DNA of 64,000 bases from Muricea muricata (GCA_963855995.1 OY979728.1:6249330-6313329); one strand, 5' to 3'; numbered from the stretch's first letter, positions 39,641-50,332 are shown. Numbers and translations are program-made. The notes: a model not told the origin generated them from the sequence alone.

Positions 39641-40548
39641 GTTATAGAGCTTAAAATGATGTTTTCAGTGCTAAAGTGAACGAGTTAAACGCAATGATGT
39701 ACTGCAATCACGGACGTAAAAGAGATCTTCTAAATGGAAATTGAAAACTTAGCAAGTCTGGAATCATGTTTTTGGCGCTCAAACCCTCGAGATGAGCGAA
39801 ATAACATGTTGAAATGAGAAACCTATAACTTGCTTGTAAACTGAAAAGAAACGATCTTAGAACCATCAAAATCAAGTTTTAAGCGTTCTAGAAGCGATTT
39901 GAGCGTAAAAACATGCTCAAATCACCAACTAAAAATTGCGGTCTTTAATTGATAAGGACGACGTTTTGGAGCTTAAAATGGTCTTTTCAGTGCTAAAGTG
40001 AAGGAGTTAAGCGCAATGTTGTACTGCAATCACGGACGTAAAAGAGACCTTCTAAATGGAAATTGAAAACTTAGCAAGTCGGGAATCATGTTTTCGGCGC
40101 TCAAACCATCGAGATGAGCGAAATGACATGTTGAAATGAGAAACCTATAACTTGCTTGTAAACTGAAAAGAAACGATCTTAGAACCATCAAAATCAAGTT
40201 TTAAGCGTTCTAGAAGCGATTTGAGCGTAAAAACATGCTCAAATCACCAACTAAAAATTGCGGTCTTTAATCGATAAGGACGACGTTTTGGAGCTTAAAA
40301 TGGTCTTTTCAGTGCTAAAGTGAAGGAGTTAAGCGCAATGTTGTACTGCAATCACGGACGTAAAAGAGACCTTCTAAATGGAAATTGAAAACTTAGCAAG
40401 TCGGGAATCATGTTTTCGGCGCTCAAACCATCGAGATGAGCGAAATGACATGTTGAAATGAGAAACCTATAACTTGCTTGTAAACTGAAAAGAAACGATC
40501 TTAGAACCATTAAAATCACGTTTTAAGCGTTGTAGAAGCGATTTGAGC

Positions 40549-41090
40549 GTAAAAATATGCTCAAATCACCAACTAAAAATTACCGTCTTTAATCGATGAG
40601 GACGACGTTTTAGAGCTTAAAATGGTCTTTTCAGTTCTAAAGTGGAGTCTAGCGCAATGTTGTACTGCAATCACGGACCTAAAAGAGACCTTCTAAATGG
40701 AAATTGCAGAACTTAGCAAGTCGGGAATCATGTTTTCGGCGCTCAGACCATCGAGATGAGCGAAATAACATGTTAAAGTGAGAAACCTATAACTTGCATT
40801 TAAACTGAAAAGAAACCATCTTAAAACCACCAACATCGCGTTTTAACCGTTCTAGAAGCGATCTGAGCGTAAAAACATGCTCAAATCACCAACTAAAAAT
40901 TGCCGTCTTTAATCGATAAGGACGACGTTTTAGAGCTTAAAATGGTCTTTTCAGTGCTAAAGTGAAGGAGTTAAACGCAATGTTTTACTGCAATCACGGA
41001 CCTAAAAGAGACCTTCTAAATGGAAATTGCTAAACTTAGCAAGTCGGGAATCATGTTTTCGGCGCTCAAACCATCGAGATGAGCGAAATA
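40549..41090 (+). repeat. Copy of 38,940-39,480 (offset 1,609 bp)
   Basis: Both copies share the private small deletion AAAGTGGAGTCTAGCGC (39,030 and 40,639) and the variants TTTTAACCG and ATGTTTTACTG. The offset is five monomers. It lies within 1 kb of the A/B boundary. Confidence 0.75.
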
Positions 41091-41430
41091 ACATGTTAAA
41101 GTGAGAAACCTATAACTTGCATTTAAACTGAAAAGAAACCATCTTAAAACCACCAACATCGCGTTTTAAGCGTTCTATAAGCGATCTGAGCGTAAAAACA
41201 TGCTCAAATCACCAACTAAAAATTGCCGTCTTTAATCGATAAGGACGACGTTTTAGAGCTTAAAATGGTCTTTTCAGTGCTAAAGTGAAGGAGTTAAACG
41301 CAATGTTTTACTGCAATCACGGACCTAAAAGAGACCTTCTAAATGGAAATTGCTAAACTTAGCAAGTCGGGAATCATGTTTTCGGCGCTCAAACCCTCGA
41401 GATGAGCGAAATAACATGTTGAAATGAGAT

Positions 41431-41445
41431 ACCTATAACTTGCTT
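41431..41445. other. In-register junction between satellite families A and B
   Basis: The bases ACCTATAACTTGCTT belong to both families. To the left the monomer is type A (GAGATACC, CCTAAAAGAGACC). To the right it reads TAAAACTGAAAAGAAATGATTTTAC, which is type B. Monomer phase is unbroken, so the seam was probably made by homologous exchange between an A and a B monomer, not by end joining. Confidence 0.8.
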
Positions 41446-41886
41446 TAAAACTGAAAAGAAATGATTTTACAAGCTTCAAAATCTTGTTTTAAAGTTTTCG
41501 AAGCGATTCGAGCAGAAAAACATGTTCATATCACTAACTGAAAATTTCCGTCTCAAATCGATAACGGCAACGTTTTAAAGTTTAAAATGATGTTTAGAGC
41601 CTTAAAGTGAACGAGTTGAGCGCAATGATACACTGCAATCACGGACCAAAAGAGACCTTGTAAATTAAAATTGCAGAACTAAACAAGTCGGGAATCATGT
41701 TTGAGCGCCGAAAATGACGCAAATATTTACCAAAAAGACAAAACCAACATGTCTATCATGATTTAATTGAAAAGAAAATAAACAAATAAAAAATATATGT
41801 CAATATGTCAATTTATTTATTTAGGTCTCTTTTAGGTCCAAGATGGCAGTACATCATGAATGATATATTTATATTTATAAAAATGA

Positions 41887-42114
41887 ATGATATATTTATA
41901 TTTTGTTTTCATGTTGATGTTTTTAATCTTCAAAATGTTTCTCTTGTTTTTTTTGAGACGACAAGTTACGACTAGTTACGACTTCAAAACTACAAGTTAT
42001 AGCATCAAAACTACAAGTTATGGCATCAAAACTGCAAGTTACGGCACAAAAACTTCAAGCTACGCGCACAAAACAACAAGTTGCGCGTTCAAAACTTACA
42101 AGTTTGACAGCTGA
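41887..42114 (+). other. Open frame of 75 codons with hydrophobic start and heptapeptide repeats; probably not a gene
   Basis: The predicted peptide begins with about 22 mostly hydrophobic residues (MIYLYFVFMLMFLIF...), resembling a membrane segment. It then has about six copies of a seven-residue repeat of the form KTTSYxx, encoded by the 21-bp minisatellite. Two further copies with the same translation lie at 48,107-48,334 and 49,676-49,903. A second frame through the minisatellite reads as KLQVxAx heptads but has a stop just upstream and no early start codon. There is no recognisable promoter, family match or polyadenylation context. Conservation between copies is explained by recent duplication, so I treat it as a by-product of the repeat. 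Confidence 0.15.
41961..42103 (+). repeat. 21-bp minisatellite in insert copy 1
   Basis: Units begin at 41,992, 42,013, 42,034, 42,055, 42,076 and 42,097, exactly 21 bp apart. Their core is ACAAGTTAYRGCATCAAAAC, becoming more divergent rightward (GCGCGTTCAAAAC). A leading partial unit lies at 41,961. Because 21 is a multiple of three, two frames stay open through it. The same minisatellite is at 48,181-48,323 and 49,750-49,892. Confidence 0.85.
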
Positions 42115-42753
42115 AACTAATAAGTTTCAACTAACTAACATGCTCTTCATAACTTTTTAACACGTTGTTTTGAATGCACGGTTAACGGTAGCTTGCAAAT
42201 GGTTGTAAAGTGAACGAGTTGAGCGCAATGATACACTGCAATCACGGACCCAAAGGAGACCTTGTAAATTAAAATTGCAAAACTTAACAAAGCGGGAATC
42301 ACGTTTTCGGCGCTAAAACTCTCGAGATGAGCGAAAAAACATGTTAAAATAAGAAACCTATAACTTGCTTTAAAACTGAAAAGAAATGATTTTACAAGCG
42401 TGAAAATCTAGTTTTAAACGTTTTCGAAGCGATTTGAGCAGAAAAACATGTTCATATCACTAACTGAAAATTTCCGTCTCAAATTGAGAACGGCAACGTT
42501 TTAGAGTTTAAAATAATGTTTAGAGCCATAAAGTGAACGAGTTGAGCGCAATGATACACTGCAATCACGGACCCAAAATAGACCTTGTAAATTAAAATTG
42601 CAGAACTAAACAAGTCGGGATCATGTTTTCGGCGCTCAAACTCTCAGGATGAGCGAAAAAACATGTTGAAATGAGAAACTTATAACTTGCTTTAAAACTG
42701 TAAAGAATTGATCTTACAACCTTCAAAATCGCGTTTTAAACGTTTTTAAAGCG

Positions 42754-44224
42754 GTTTAAAACTAGATTTTCAAGCTTGTAAAATCATTTCTTTTCAGTTT
42801 TAAAGCAAGTTATAGGTTTCTTATTTTAACATGTTTTTTCGCTCATCCCGAGAGTTTTAGCGCCGAAAACATGATTCCCGTCTTATTAAGTTCTGCAATT
42901 TTAAATTACGAGGTTTATTTTGAGTCCGTGAATGCAGTGTTTCATTGCGCTCAACTCGTTGACTTTAAGGCTCTAAACATCATTTTAGACTCTAAAACGT
43001 TGCCGTTATCGATTTGAGACGGAAGTTTTCAGTTAGTGATATGAACATGTTTTTCCTCTCAAATCGCTTTAAAAACGTTTAAAACGCGATTTTGAAGGTT
43101 GTAAGATCAATTCTTTACAGTTTTAAAGCAAGTTATAAGTTTCTCAATTAAACATGTTTTTTTGCTCATCTCGAGCGTTTGAGCGCCGAAAACATGATTC
43201 CCCACTTGCTAAGTTTCGCAATTTTAATTTACAAGGTCTATTTTGGGTCCGTGATTGCAGTGTATCATTGCGCTCAACTCGTTCACTTTAAGGCTCTAAA
43301 CATCATTTTAAACTCTAAAACGTAGCCGTTATCGATTTGAGACGGAAATTTTCAGTTAGTGATATGAACATGTTTTTCTGCTCAAATCGCTTCGAAAACG
43401 TTTAAAACTAGATTTTCAAGCTTGTAAAACCATTTCTTTTCAGTTTTAAAGCAAGTTATAGGTTTCTTATTTTAACATGTTTTTTCGCTCATCCCGAAAG
43501 TTTTAGCACCGAAAACATGATTCCCGTCTTGTTAAGTTCTGCAATTTTAATTTACAAGATCTCTTTGGGTCCGTGATTGCAGTGTATCATTGCGCTCAAC
43601 TCGTTCACTTTAAGGCTCTAAACATCATTTGAAGCTCTAAAACGTTGCCATAAGCGATTTGAGACGGCAATTTTCAGTTAGTGATATGAACATGTTTTCC
43701 GCCCAAATCGCTTCAAAAACGTTTAAAACGCGCTTTTAAAGGTTGTAAGATCAATTCTTTACAGTTTTAAACCAAGTTATAAGTTTCTTATTTAAACATG
43801 TTTTTTTTCTCATCTCGAACGTTTGAGCGCCGAAAACATGATTCCCAATTTGCCAAGTTTGGCAATTTTAATTTACAAGGTCTATTTTGGGTCCATGATT
43901 GCAGTGTATCATTGCGCTCAACTCGTTCACTTTATGGCTCTAAACATTATTTTAAACTCTAAAACGTTGCCGTTCTCAATTTGAGACGAAAATTTTCAGT
44001 TAGTGATATGAACATGTTTTTCTGCTCAAATCGCTTCGAAAACGTTTAAAAGTAGATTTTAAAGCTTGTAAAATCATTTCTTTTCAGTTTTAAAGCAAGT
44101 TATAGGTTTCTTATTTTAACATGTTTTTTCGCTCATCCCGAGAGTTTTAGAGCCGAAAACATGATTCCCGTCTTATTAAGTTCTGCAATTTTAAATTACG
44201 AGGTTTATTTTGGGTCCGTGAATG
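42754..44224 (-). repeat. Inverted family B block, copy 1 (1,471 bp)
   Basis: About 4.6 monomers read on the minus strand. The left junction is inside subunit 2, at AAAGCG/GTTTAAAACTAG. The flanking forward monomer ends only about 12 bases past the mirror point (TTTTAAAC, spacer, GTTTAAAA), so the junction is a near-perfect fold-back. The right junction is at GTGAATG/CCGTCTC, joining reverse subunit 1 to forward subunit 3. It has few shared bases and an asymmetric centre of about 115 bases. Confidence 0.9.
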
Positions 44225-47194
44225 CCGTCTCAAATCGATAACGCCAACGTTATAGAGTTTAAAATGACGTTTAGACCCTTAAAGTGAACGAGTTGAGCGC
44301 AATGATACACTGATATCACAGACCCAAAGAGACCTTGTAAATTAAAATTGCAGAACTAAACAAGTCGGGAATCATGTTTTCGGCGCTCAAACTCTCGGGA
44401 TGAGCGAAAAAACATGTTAAAATAACAACCTATAACTTGCTTTAAAACTGAAAAGAATTGAGTTTACAAGCTTCAAAATCTGATTTTAAACGTTTTCGAA
44501 GCGATTTGAGCAGAAAAACATGTTCATATCACCAACTAAAAATTGCCGTCTCAAATCGATAACGGCAACGTTATAGAGTTTAAAATGATGTTTAGAGCCT
44601 TAAAGTGAACGAGTTGAGCGCAATGATACACTGCAATCACGGACCAAAAGCAGACCTTGTAAATTAAAATTGCAGAACTTAACAAGATGGGAATCATGTT
44701 TTCGGCGCTAAAACTCTCGGGATGAGCGAAAAAACATGTTAAAATAAGAAACCTATAACTTGCTTTAAAACTGAAAAGAAATGATTTCACAAGATTCAAA
44801 ATCTTGTTCTAAACGTTTTCGAAGCGATTTGAGCAGAAAAACATGTTGATATGACCAACTGAAAATTGCCGTCTCAAATCGGTAACGGCAACGTTTAAGA
44901 GCTTAAAATAATAATTAGAGCCTTAAAGTGAACGAGTTGAGCGCAATGATACACTGCAATCACGGACCCAAAATAGACCTTGTAAATTAAAATTGCGAAA
45001 GTTAGCAAGTGGGGAATCATGTTTTCGGCGCTCAAACTTTCGAGATGAGCAAAAAAACATGTTTAAATGAGAAACTTATAAGTTGCTTTAAAACTGTAAA
45101 GATTTGATCTTACAACCTTCAAAATCGCGTTTTAAACGTTTTTGAAGCGATTTGAGCTGGAAAACATGTTCATATCACTAATTGAAAACTTCCGTCTCAA
45201 ATCGATAACGGCAACGTTTTAGAGTTTAAAATGATGTTTAGAGCCTTAAAGTCAACGAGTTGAGCGCAATGAAACACTGCATTCACGGACCCAAAATAAA
45301 CCTCGTAATTTAAAATTGCAGAACTTAATAAGACGGGAATCATGTTTTCGGCTCTAAAACTCTAGGGATGAGCGAAAAAACATGTTAAAATAAGAAACCT
45401 ATAACTTGCTTTAAAACTGAAAAGAAATCATTTTACAAGCTTCAAAACCTTGTTTTAAACGTTTTTGAAGCGATTTGAGCAGAAAAACATGTTCATATCA
45501 CCAACTAAAAATTGCCGTCTCAAATCGATAACGGCAACGTTTTAGAGTTTAAAATGATGTTTAGAGCCTTAAAGTGAAAGAGTTGAGCGCAATGGTACAC
45601 TGCAATCACGGACCAAAGGAGACCTTGTAAATTAGAATTGCAGAACTTAACAAGACGGGAATCATGTTTTCGGCGCTAAAACTCACAGGATGAGCGAAAA
45701 AACATGTTTAAATAAGAAACTTATAACTTGCTTTAAAACTGTAAAGAATTGATCTTACAACCTTCAAAATCGCGTTTTAAACGTTTTTGAAGCGATTTGA
45801 GCTGGAAAACATGTTCATATCACTAACTGAAAATTTCCGTCTCAAATCGATAACGGCAACGTTTTAGAGTTTAAAATGATGTTTAGAGCCTTAAAGTGAA
45901 CGAGTTGAGTGCAATTATACACTGCAATCACGGACCCAAAGAGACCTTGTAAATTAAAATTGCAGAACTTAACAAGACGGGAATCATGTTTTCGGTGCTA
46001 AAACTTTCGGGATGAGCGAAAAAACATGTTAAAATAAGAAACTTATAACTTGCTTTAAAACTGAAAAGAAATGGTTTTACAAGCTTGAAAATCTAGTTTT
46101 AAACGTTTTCGAAGCGATTTGAGCAGAAAAACATGTTCATATCACCAACTAAAAATTTCCGTCTCAAATCGATAACGGCAACGTTTTAGAGTTTAAAATG
46201 ATGTTTAGAGCCTTAAAGTGAACGAGTTGAGCGCGATGATACACTGCAATCACGGACCAAAAGGAGACCTTGTAAATTAAAACTGCAGAACTAAACAAGT
46301 CGGGATCATGTTTTCGGCGCTCAAACTCTCAGGATGAGCGAAAAAACATGTTAAAATAAGAAACCTATAACTTTGTTTAAAACTGAAAAGAAATGATCTT
46401 ACAACCTTCAAAATCGCGTTTTAAACGTTTTTGAAGCGATTTGGGCGGAAAAACATGTTCATGTCACTAACTGAAAATTGCCGTCTCAAATCGCTTATGG
46501 CAACGTTTTAGAGCTTCAAATCATGTTTAGAGCCTTAAAGTGAACGAGTTGAGCGCGATGATACACTGCAATCACGGACCCAAAGGAGACCTTGTAAAAT
46601 AAAAATGCAGAACTAAACAAGTCGGGATCATGTTTTCGGCGCTCAAACTCTCAGGATGAGCGAAAAAACATGTTAAAATAAAAAACCTATAACTTTGTTT
46701 AAAACTGAAAAGAAATGATCTTACAACCTTCAAAATCGCGTTTTAAACGTTTTCGAAGCGATTTGAGCAGAAAAACATGTTGATATGACCAACTAAAAAT
46801 TTCCGTCTCAAATCGGTAACGGCGACGTTTTAGAGCTTAAAATAATGTTCAGAGCCTTAAAGTGAACGAGTTGAGCGCAATGATACACTGCAATCACGGA
46901 CCCAAAATAGAGCTTGTAAATTAAAATTGCGAAAGTTAGCAAGTGGGGAATCATCTTTTCGACGCTCAAACGTTCGAGATGAGAAAAAAACATCTTTAAA
47001 TAAGAAACTTATAACTTGGTTTAAACCTGTAAAGAATTGATCTTACAACCTTAAAAATCGCGTTTTAAACGTTTTATAAGCTATTTGGGCGGAAAAACAT
47101 GTTCATATCACTAACTGAAAATTGCCGTCTCAAATCGATTATGGCAACGTTTTAGAGCTTCAAATGATGTTTAGAGCCTTAATGTGAACGAGTT

Positions 47195-48763
47195 CAGCGC
47201 GATGATACACTGCAATCACGGACCCAAAGGAGACCTTGTAAATTAAATTTGCAGAACTAAACAAGTCGGGATCATGTTTTCGGCGCTCAAACTCTCAGGA
47301 TGATCGAAAAAACATGTTACAATAAGAAACCTATAACTTGCTTTAAAACTGAAAAGAAATCATTTTACAAGCTTCAAATTCTTGTTTTAAACGTTTTTGA
47401 AGCGATTTGAGCAGAAAAACATGTTCATATTACCAACTAAAAATTGCCGTCTCAAATCGATAACGGCAACGTTTTAGAGTTTAAAATGATGTTTAGAGCC
47501 TTAAAGTGAAAGAGTTGAGCGCAATGGTACACTGCAATCACGGACAAAAGGAGACCTTGTAAATTAGAATTGCAGAACTTAACAAGACGGGAATCATGTT
47601 TTCGGCGCTAAAACTCTCACGATGAGCGAAAAAACATGTTAAAATAACAAACCTATAACTTGCTTTAAAACTGAAAAGAAATGATTTTACAAGCTTCAAA
47701 ATCTTGTTTTAAAGTTTTCGAAGCGATTCGAGCAGAAAAACATGTTCATATCACTAACTGAAAATTTCCGTCTCAAATCGATAACGGCAACGTTTTAAAG
47801 TTTAAAATGATGTTTAGAGCCTTAAAGTGAACGAGTTGAGCGCAATGATACACTGCAATCACGGACCAAAAGAGACCTTGTAAAATAAAATTGCAGAACT
47901 AAACAAGTCGGGAATCATGTTTGAGCGCCGAAAATGACGCAAATATTTACCAAAAAGACAAAACCAGCATGTCTATCATGATTTAATTGAAAAGAAAATA
48001 AACAAATAAAAAATATATGTCAATATGTCAATTTATTTATTTAGGTCTCTTTTAGGTCCAAGATGGCAGTACATCATGAATGATATATTTATATTTATAA
48101 AAATGAATGATATATTTATATTTTGTTTTCATGTTGATGTTTTTAATCTTCAAAATGTTTCTCTTGTTTTTTTTGAGACGACAAGTTACGACTAGTTACG
48201 ACTTCAAAACTACAAGTTATAGCATCAAAACTACAAGTTATGGCATCAAAACTGCAAGTTACGGCACAAAAACTTCAAGCTACGCGCACAAAACAACAAG
48301 TTGCGCGTTCAAAACTTACAAGTTTGACAGCTGAAACTAATAAGTTTCAACTAACTAACATGCTCTTCATAACTTTTTACCACGTTGTTTTGAATGCACG
48401 GTTAACGGTAGCTTGCAAATGGTTGTAAAGTGAACGAGTTGAGCGCAATGATACACTGCAATCACGGACCCAAAGGAGACCTTGTAAATTAAAATTGCAA
48501 AACTTAACAAGGCGGGAATCACGTTTTCGGCGCTAAAACTCTCGAGATGAGCGAAAAAACATGTTAAAATAAGAAACCTATAACTTGCTTTAAAACTGAA
48601 AAGAAATGATTTTACAAGCGTGAAAATCTAGTTTTAAACGTTTTCGAAGCGATTTGAGCAGAAAAACATGTTCATATCACTAACTGAAAATTTCCGTCTC
48701 AAATTGAGAACGGCAACGTTTTAGAGTTTAAAATAATGTTTAGAGCCATAAAGTGAACGAGTT
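47195..48763 (+). repeat. 1,569-bp tandem unit carrying the insert, first copy
   Basis: It starts at the variant GAGTTCAGCGCGATG and contains the AAATTAAATTTGCAG monomer, two further partial monomers and insert copy 2. The next unit begins with the same variants at about 48,764. Confidence 0.75.
47921..48425 (+). repeat. Non-satellite insert, copy 2 (505 bp)
   Basis: This is the same insert at an offset of 6,220 bp, in the same monomer position and with the same junctions. I see two base differences from copies 1 and 3: AACCAGCATG for AACCAACATG, and TTTTTACCACG for TTTTTAACACG. Flanking satellite also matches, from about 47,652 to 48,763. Confidence 0.85.
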
Positions 48764-50332
48764 CAGCGCGATGATACACTGCAATCACGGACCCAAAGGA
48801 GACCTTGTAAATTAAATTTGCAGAACTAAACAAGTCGGGATCATGTTTTCGGCGCTCAAACTCTCAGGATGAGCGAAAAAACATGTTACAATAAGAAACC
48901 TATAACTTGCTTTAAAACTGAAAAGAAATCATTTTACAAGCTTCAAAATCTTGTTTTAAACGTTTTTGAAGCGATTTGAGCAGAAAAACATGTTCATATC
49001 ACCAACTAAAAATTGCCGTCTCAAATCGATAACGGCAACGTTTTAGAGTTTAAAATGATGTTTAGAGCCTTAAAGTGAAAGAGTTGAGCGCAATGGTACA
49101 CTGCAATCACGGACAAAAGGAGACCTTGTAAATTAGAATTGCAGAACTTAACAAGACGGGAATCATGTTTTCGGCGCTAAAACTCTCACGATGAGCGAAA
49201 AAACATGTTAAAATAAGAAACCTATAACTTGCTTTAAAACTGAAAAGAAATGATTTTACAAGCTTCAAAATCTTGTTTTAAAGTTTTCGAAGCGATTCGA
49301 GCAGAAAAACATGTTGATATCACTAACTGAAAATTTCCGTCTCAAATCGATAACGGCAACGTTTTAAAGTTTAAAATGATGTTTAGAGCCTTAAAGTGAA
49401 CGAGTTGAGCGCAATGATACACTGCAATCACGGACCAAAAGAGACCTTGTAAAATAAAATTGCAGAACTAAACAAGTCGGGAATCATGTTTGAGCGCCGA
49501 AAATGACGCAAATATTTACCAAAAAGACAAAACCAACATGTCTATCATGATTTAATTGAAAAGAAAATAAACAAATAAAAAATATATGTCAATATGTCAA
49601 TTTATTTATTTAGGTCTCTTTTAGGTCCAAGATGGCAGTACATCATGAATGATATATTTATATTTATAAAAATGAATGATATATTTATATTTTGTTTTCA
49701 TGTTGATGTTTTTAATCTTCAAAATGTTTCTCTTGTTTTTTTTGAGACGACAAGTTACGACTAGTTACGACTTCAAAACTACAAGTTATAGCATCAAAAC
49801 TACAAGTTATGGCATCAAAACTGCAAGTTACGGCACAAAAACTTCAAGCTACGCGCACAAAACAACAAGTTGCGCGTTCAAAACTTACAAGTTTGACAGC
49901 TGAAACTAATAAGTTTCAACTAACTAACATGCTCTTCATAACTTTTTAACACGTTGTTTTGAATGCACGGTTAACGGTAGCTTGCAAATGGTTGTAAAGT
50001 GAACGAGTTGAGCGCAATGATACACTGCAATCACGGACCCAAAGGAGACCTTGTAAATTAAAATTGCAAAACTTAACAAGGCGGGAATCACGTTTTCGGC
50101 GCTAAAACTCTCGAGATGAGCGAAAAAACATGTTAAAATAAGAAACCTATAACTTGCTTTAAAACTGAAAAGAAATGATTTTACAAGCGTGAAAATCTAG
50201 TTTTAAACGTTTTCGAAGCGATTTGAGCAGAAAAACATGTTCATATCACTAACTGAAAATTTCCGTCTCAAATTGAGAACGGCAACGTTTTAGAGTTTAA
50301 AATAATGTTTAGAGCCATAAAGTGAACGAGTT
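48764..50332 (+). repeat. 1,569-bp tandem unit carrying the insert, second copy
   Basis: This is a direct tandem repeat of the preceding unit, with insert copy 3 at the same internal position. Near 50,325 it passes into sequence matching the 42.2-44.8 kb region. The tandem duplication and the 7,789-bp duplication therefore overlap here. Confidence 0.75.
49490..49994 (+). repeat. Non-satellite insert, copy 3 (505 bp)
   Basis: This copy lies 1,569 bp downstream of copy 2 and 7,789 bp from copy 1. I see no base differences from copy 1. It spread by duplication of satellite segments that carried it, not by separate insertion, because junctions and flanks are shared. Confidence 0.85.

Larger units (their letters stand above)
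1..41445 (+). repeat. Satellite family A array, 322-bp monomers
   Basis: About 128 head-to-tail monomers run without any inversion or foreign insertion. Monomer phase is easy to follow from the motif ACTGCAATCACGGAC, which recurs every 321 to 323 bp. Family-A diagnostic bases are GTACTGCA, CCTAAAAGAGACC and TGTAAACTGAAAAG, where family B has ACACTGCA, CCCAAAATAGACC and TTAAAACTGAAAAG. Monomers differ mainly by point substitutions and 1-bp indels such as GAGGAAACC against GAGAAACC. Because 322 is not a multiple of three, the reading frame shifts at every monomer, so no long open frame can run through the array. No gene, RNA gene or transposon was seen in it. Confidence 0.97.
27640..41445 (+). 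repeat. Subarray A2: 3-, 4- and 7-monomer higher-order repeat domain
   Basis: Here most monomers carry the GATAAGGACGACG variant or the TTATAGAGC variant, and the GGCCCTG monomers typical of A1 are absent except in one embedded block near 31.7 to 32.9 kb. The same monomer type (marked by TGCAATGACGGACG) recurs at 29,980, 30,947, 32,882, 35,140, 36,107, 37,397 and 38,364. The offsets among the regularly spaced copies are 967 bp (3 monomers), 1,290 bp (4) and 2,257 bp (7). Confidence 0.8.
41701..42205 (+). repeat. Non-satellite insert, copy 1 (505 bp)
   Basis: A satellite monomer is interrupted after GGGAATCATGT, and the array resumes at TAAAGTGAACGAG. The insert is AT-rich. In order it contains a 16-bp inverted satellite scrap at its left edge (41,699-41,714), a 35-bp inverted family-A-like fragment (41,823-41,857), a 27-bp-period duplication of ATGAATGATATATTTAT (41,856-41,903) and a 21-bp minisatellite (41,961-42,103). 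I found no terminal inverted repeats and no target-site duplication, so I do not call it a transposon. It may be a remnant of flanking or captured DNA. Confidence 0.85.

Noticed and set aside
1-41445. CRISPR-like regular repeats
   Set aside because: There are no short identical repeats separated by unique spacers. The entire 322-bp period is conserved, which is tandem satellite structure, and there are no cas genes.
41840-41910. AT-rich ATATTTATATTT stretch as a promoter TATA region for the following open frame
   Set aside because: The stretch is a 27-bp-period duplication of a low-complexity sequence. There is no other promoter evidence and the downstream frame is doubtful.
41701-42205. Insert as an intact DNA transposon, Helitron or SINE
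   Set aside because: I see no terminal inverted repeats, no target-site duplication, no tRNA-like A/B boxes and no CTRR end with a hairpin. All three copies share one integration context.
42745-42760. Inversion as an assembly error
   Set aside because: The same inverted block with identical junctions occurs twice with independent point differences, so at least the structure is probably real. Long reads would still be the decisive test.
44551-44799. Minus-strand 82-codon frame, repeated at 52,340-52,588
   Set aside because: Family B monomer read on the minus strand. The second copy is due to the 7,789-bp duplication.
46808-46993. Minus-strand 61-codon frame, and the related frames at 55,517-55,705 and 58,720-58,908
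   Set aside because: These are again B monomer minus-strand readings. The last two differ only because the 70-bp interruption extends them.
48240-48428. Plus-strand 62-codon frame with KLQVTAQ-type heptads
   Set aside because: Second open frame of the 21-bp minisatellite. Copies 1 and 3 of the insert have a stop (TTTTTAACAC) where this copy has TTTTTACCAC, so the length is accidental.
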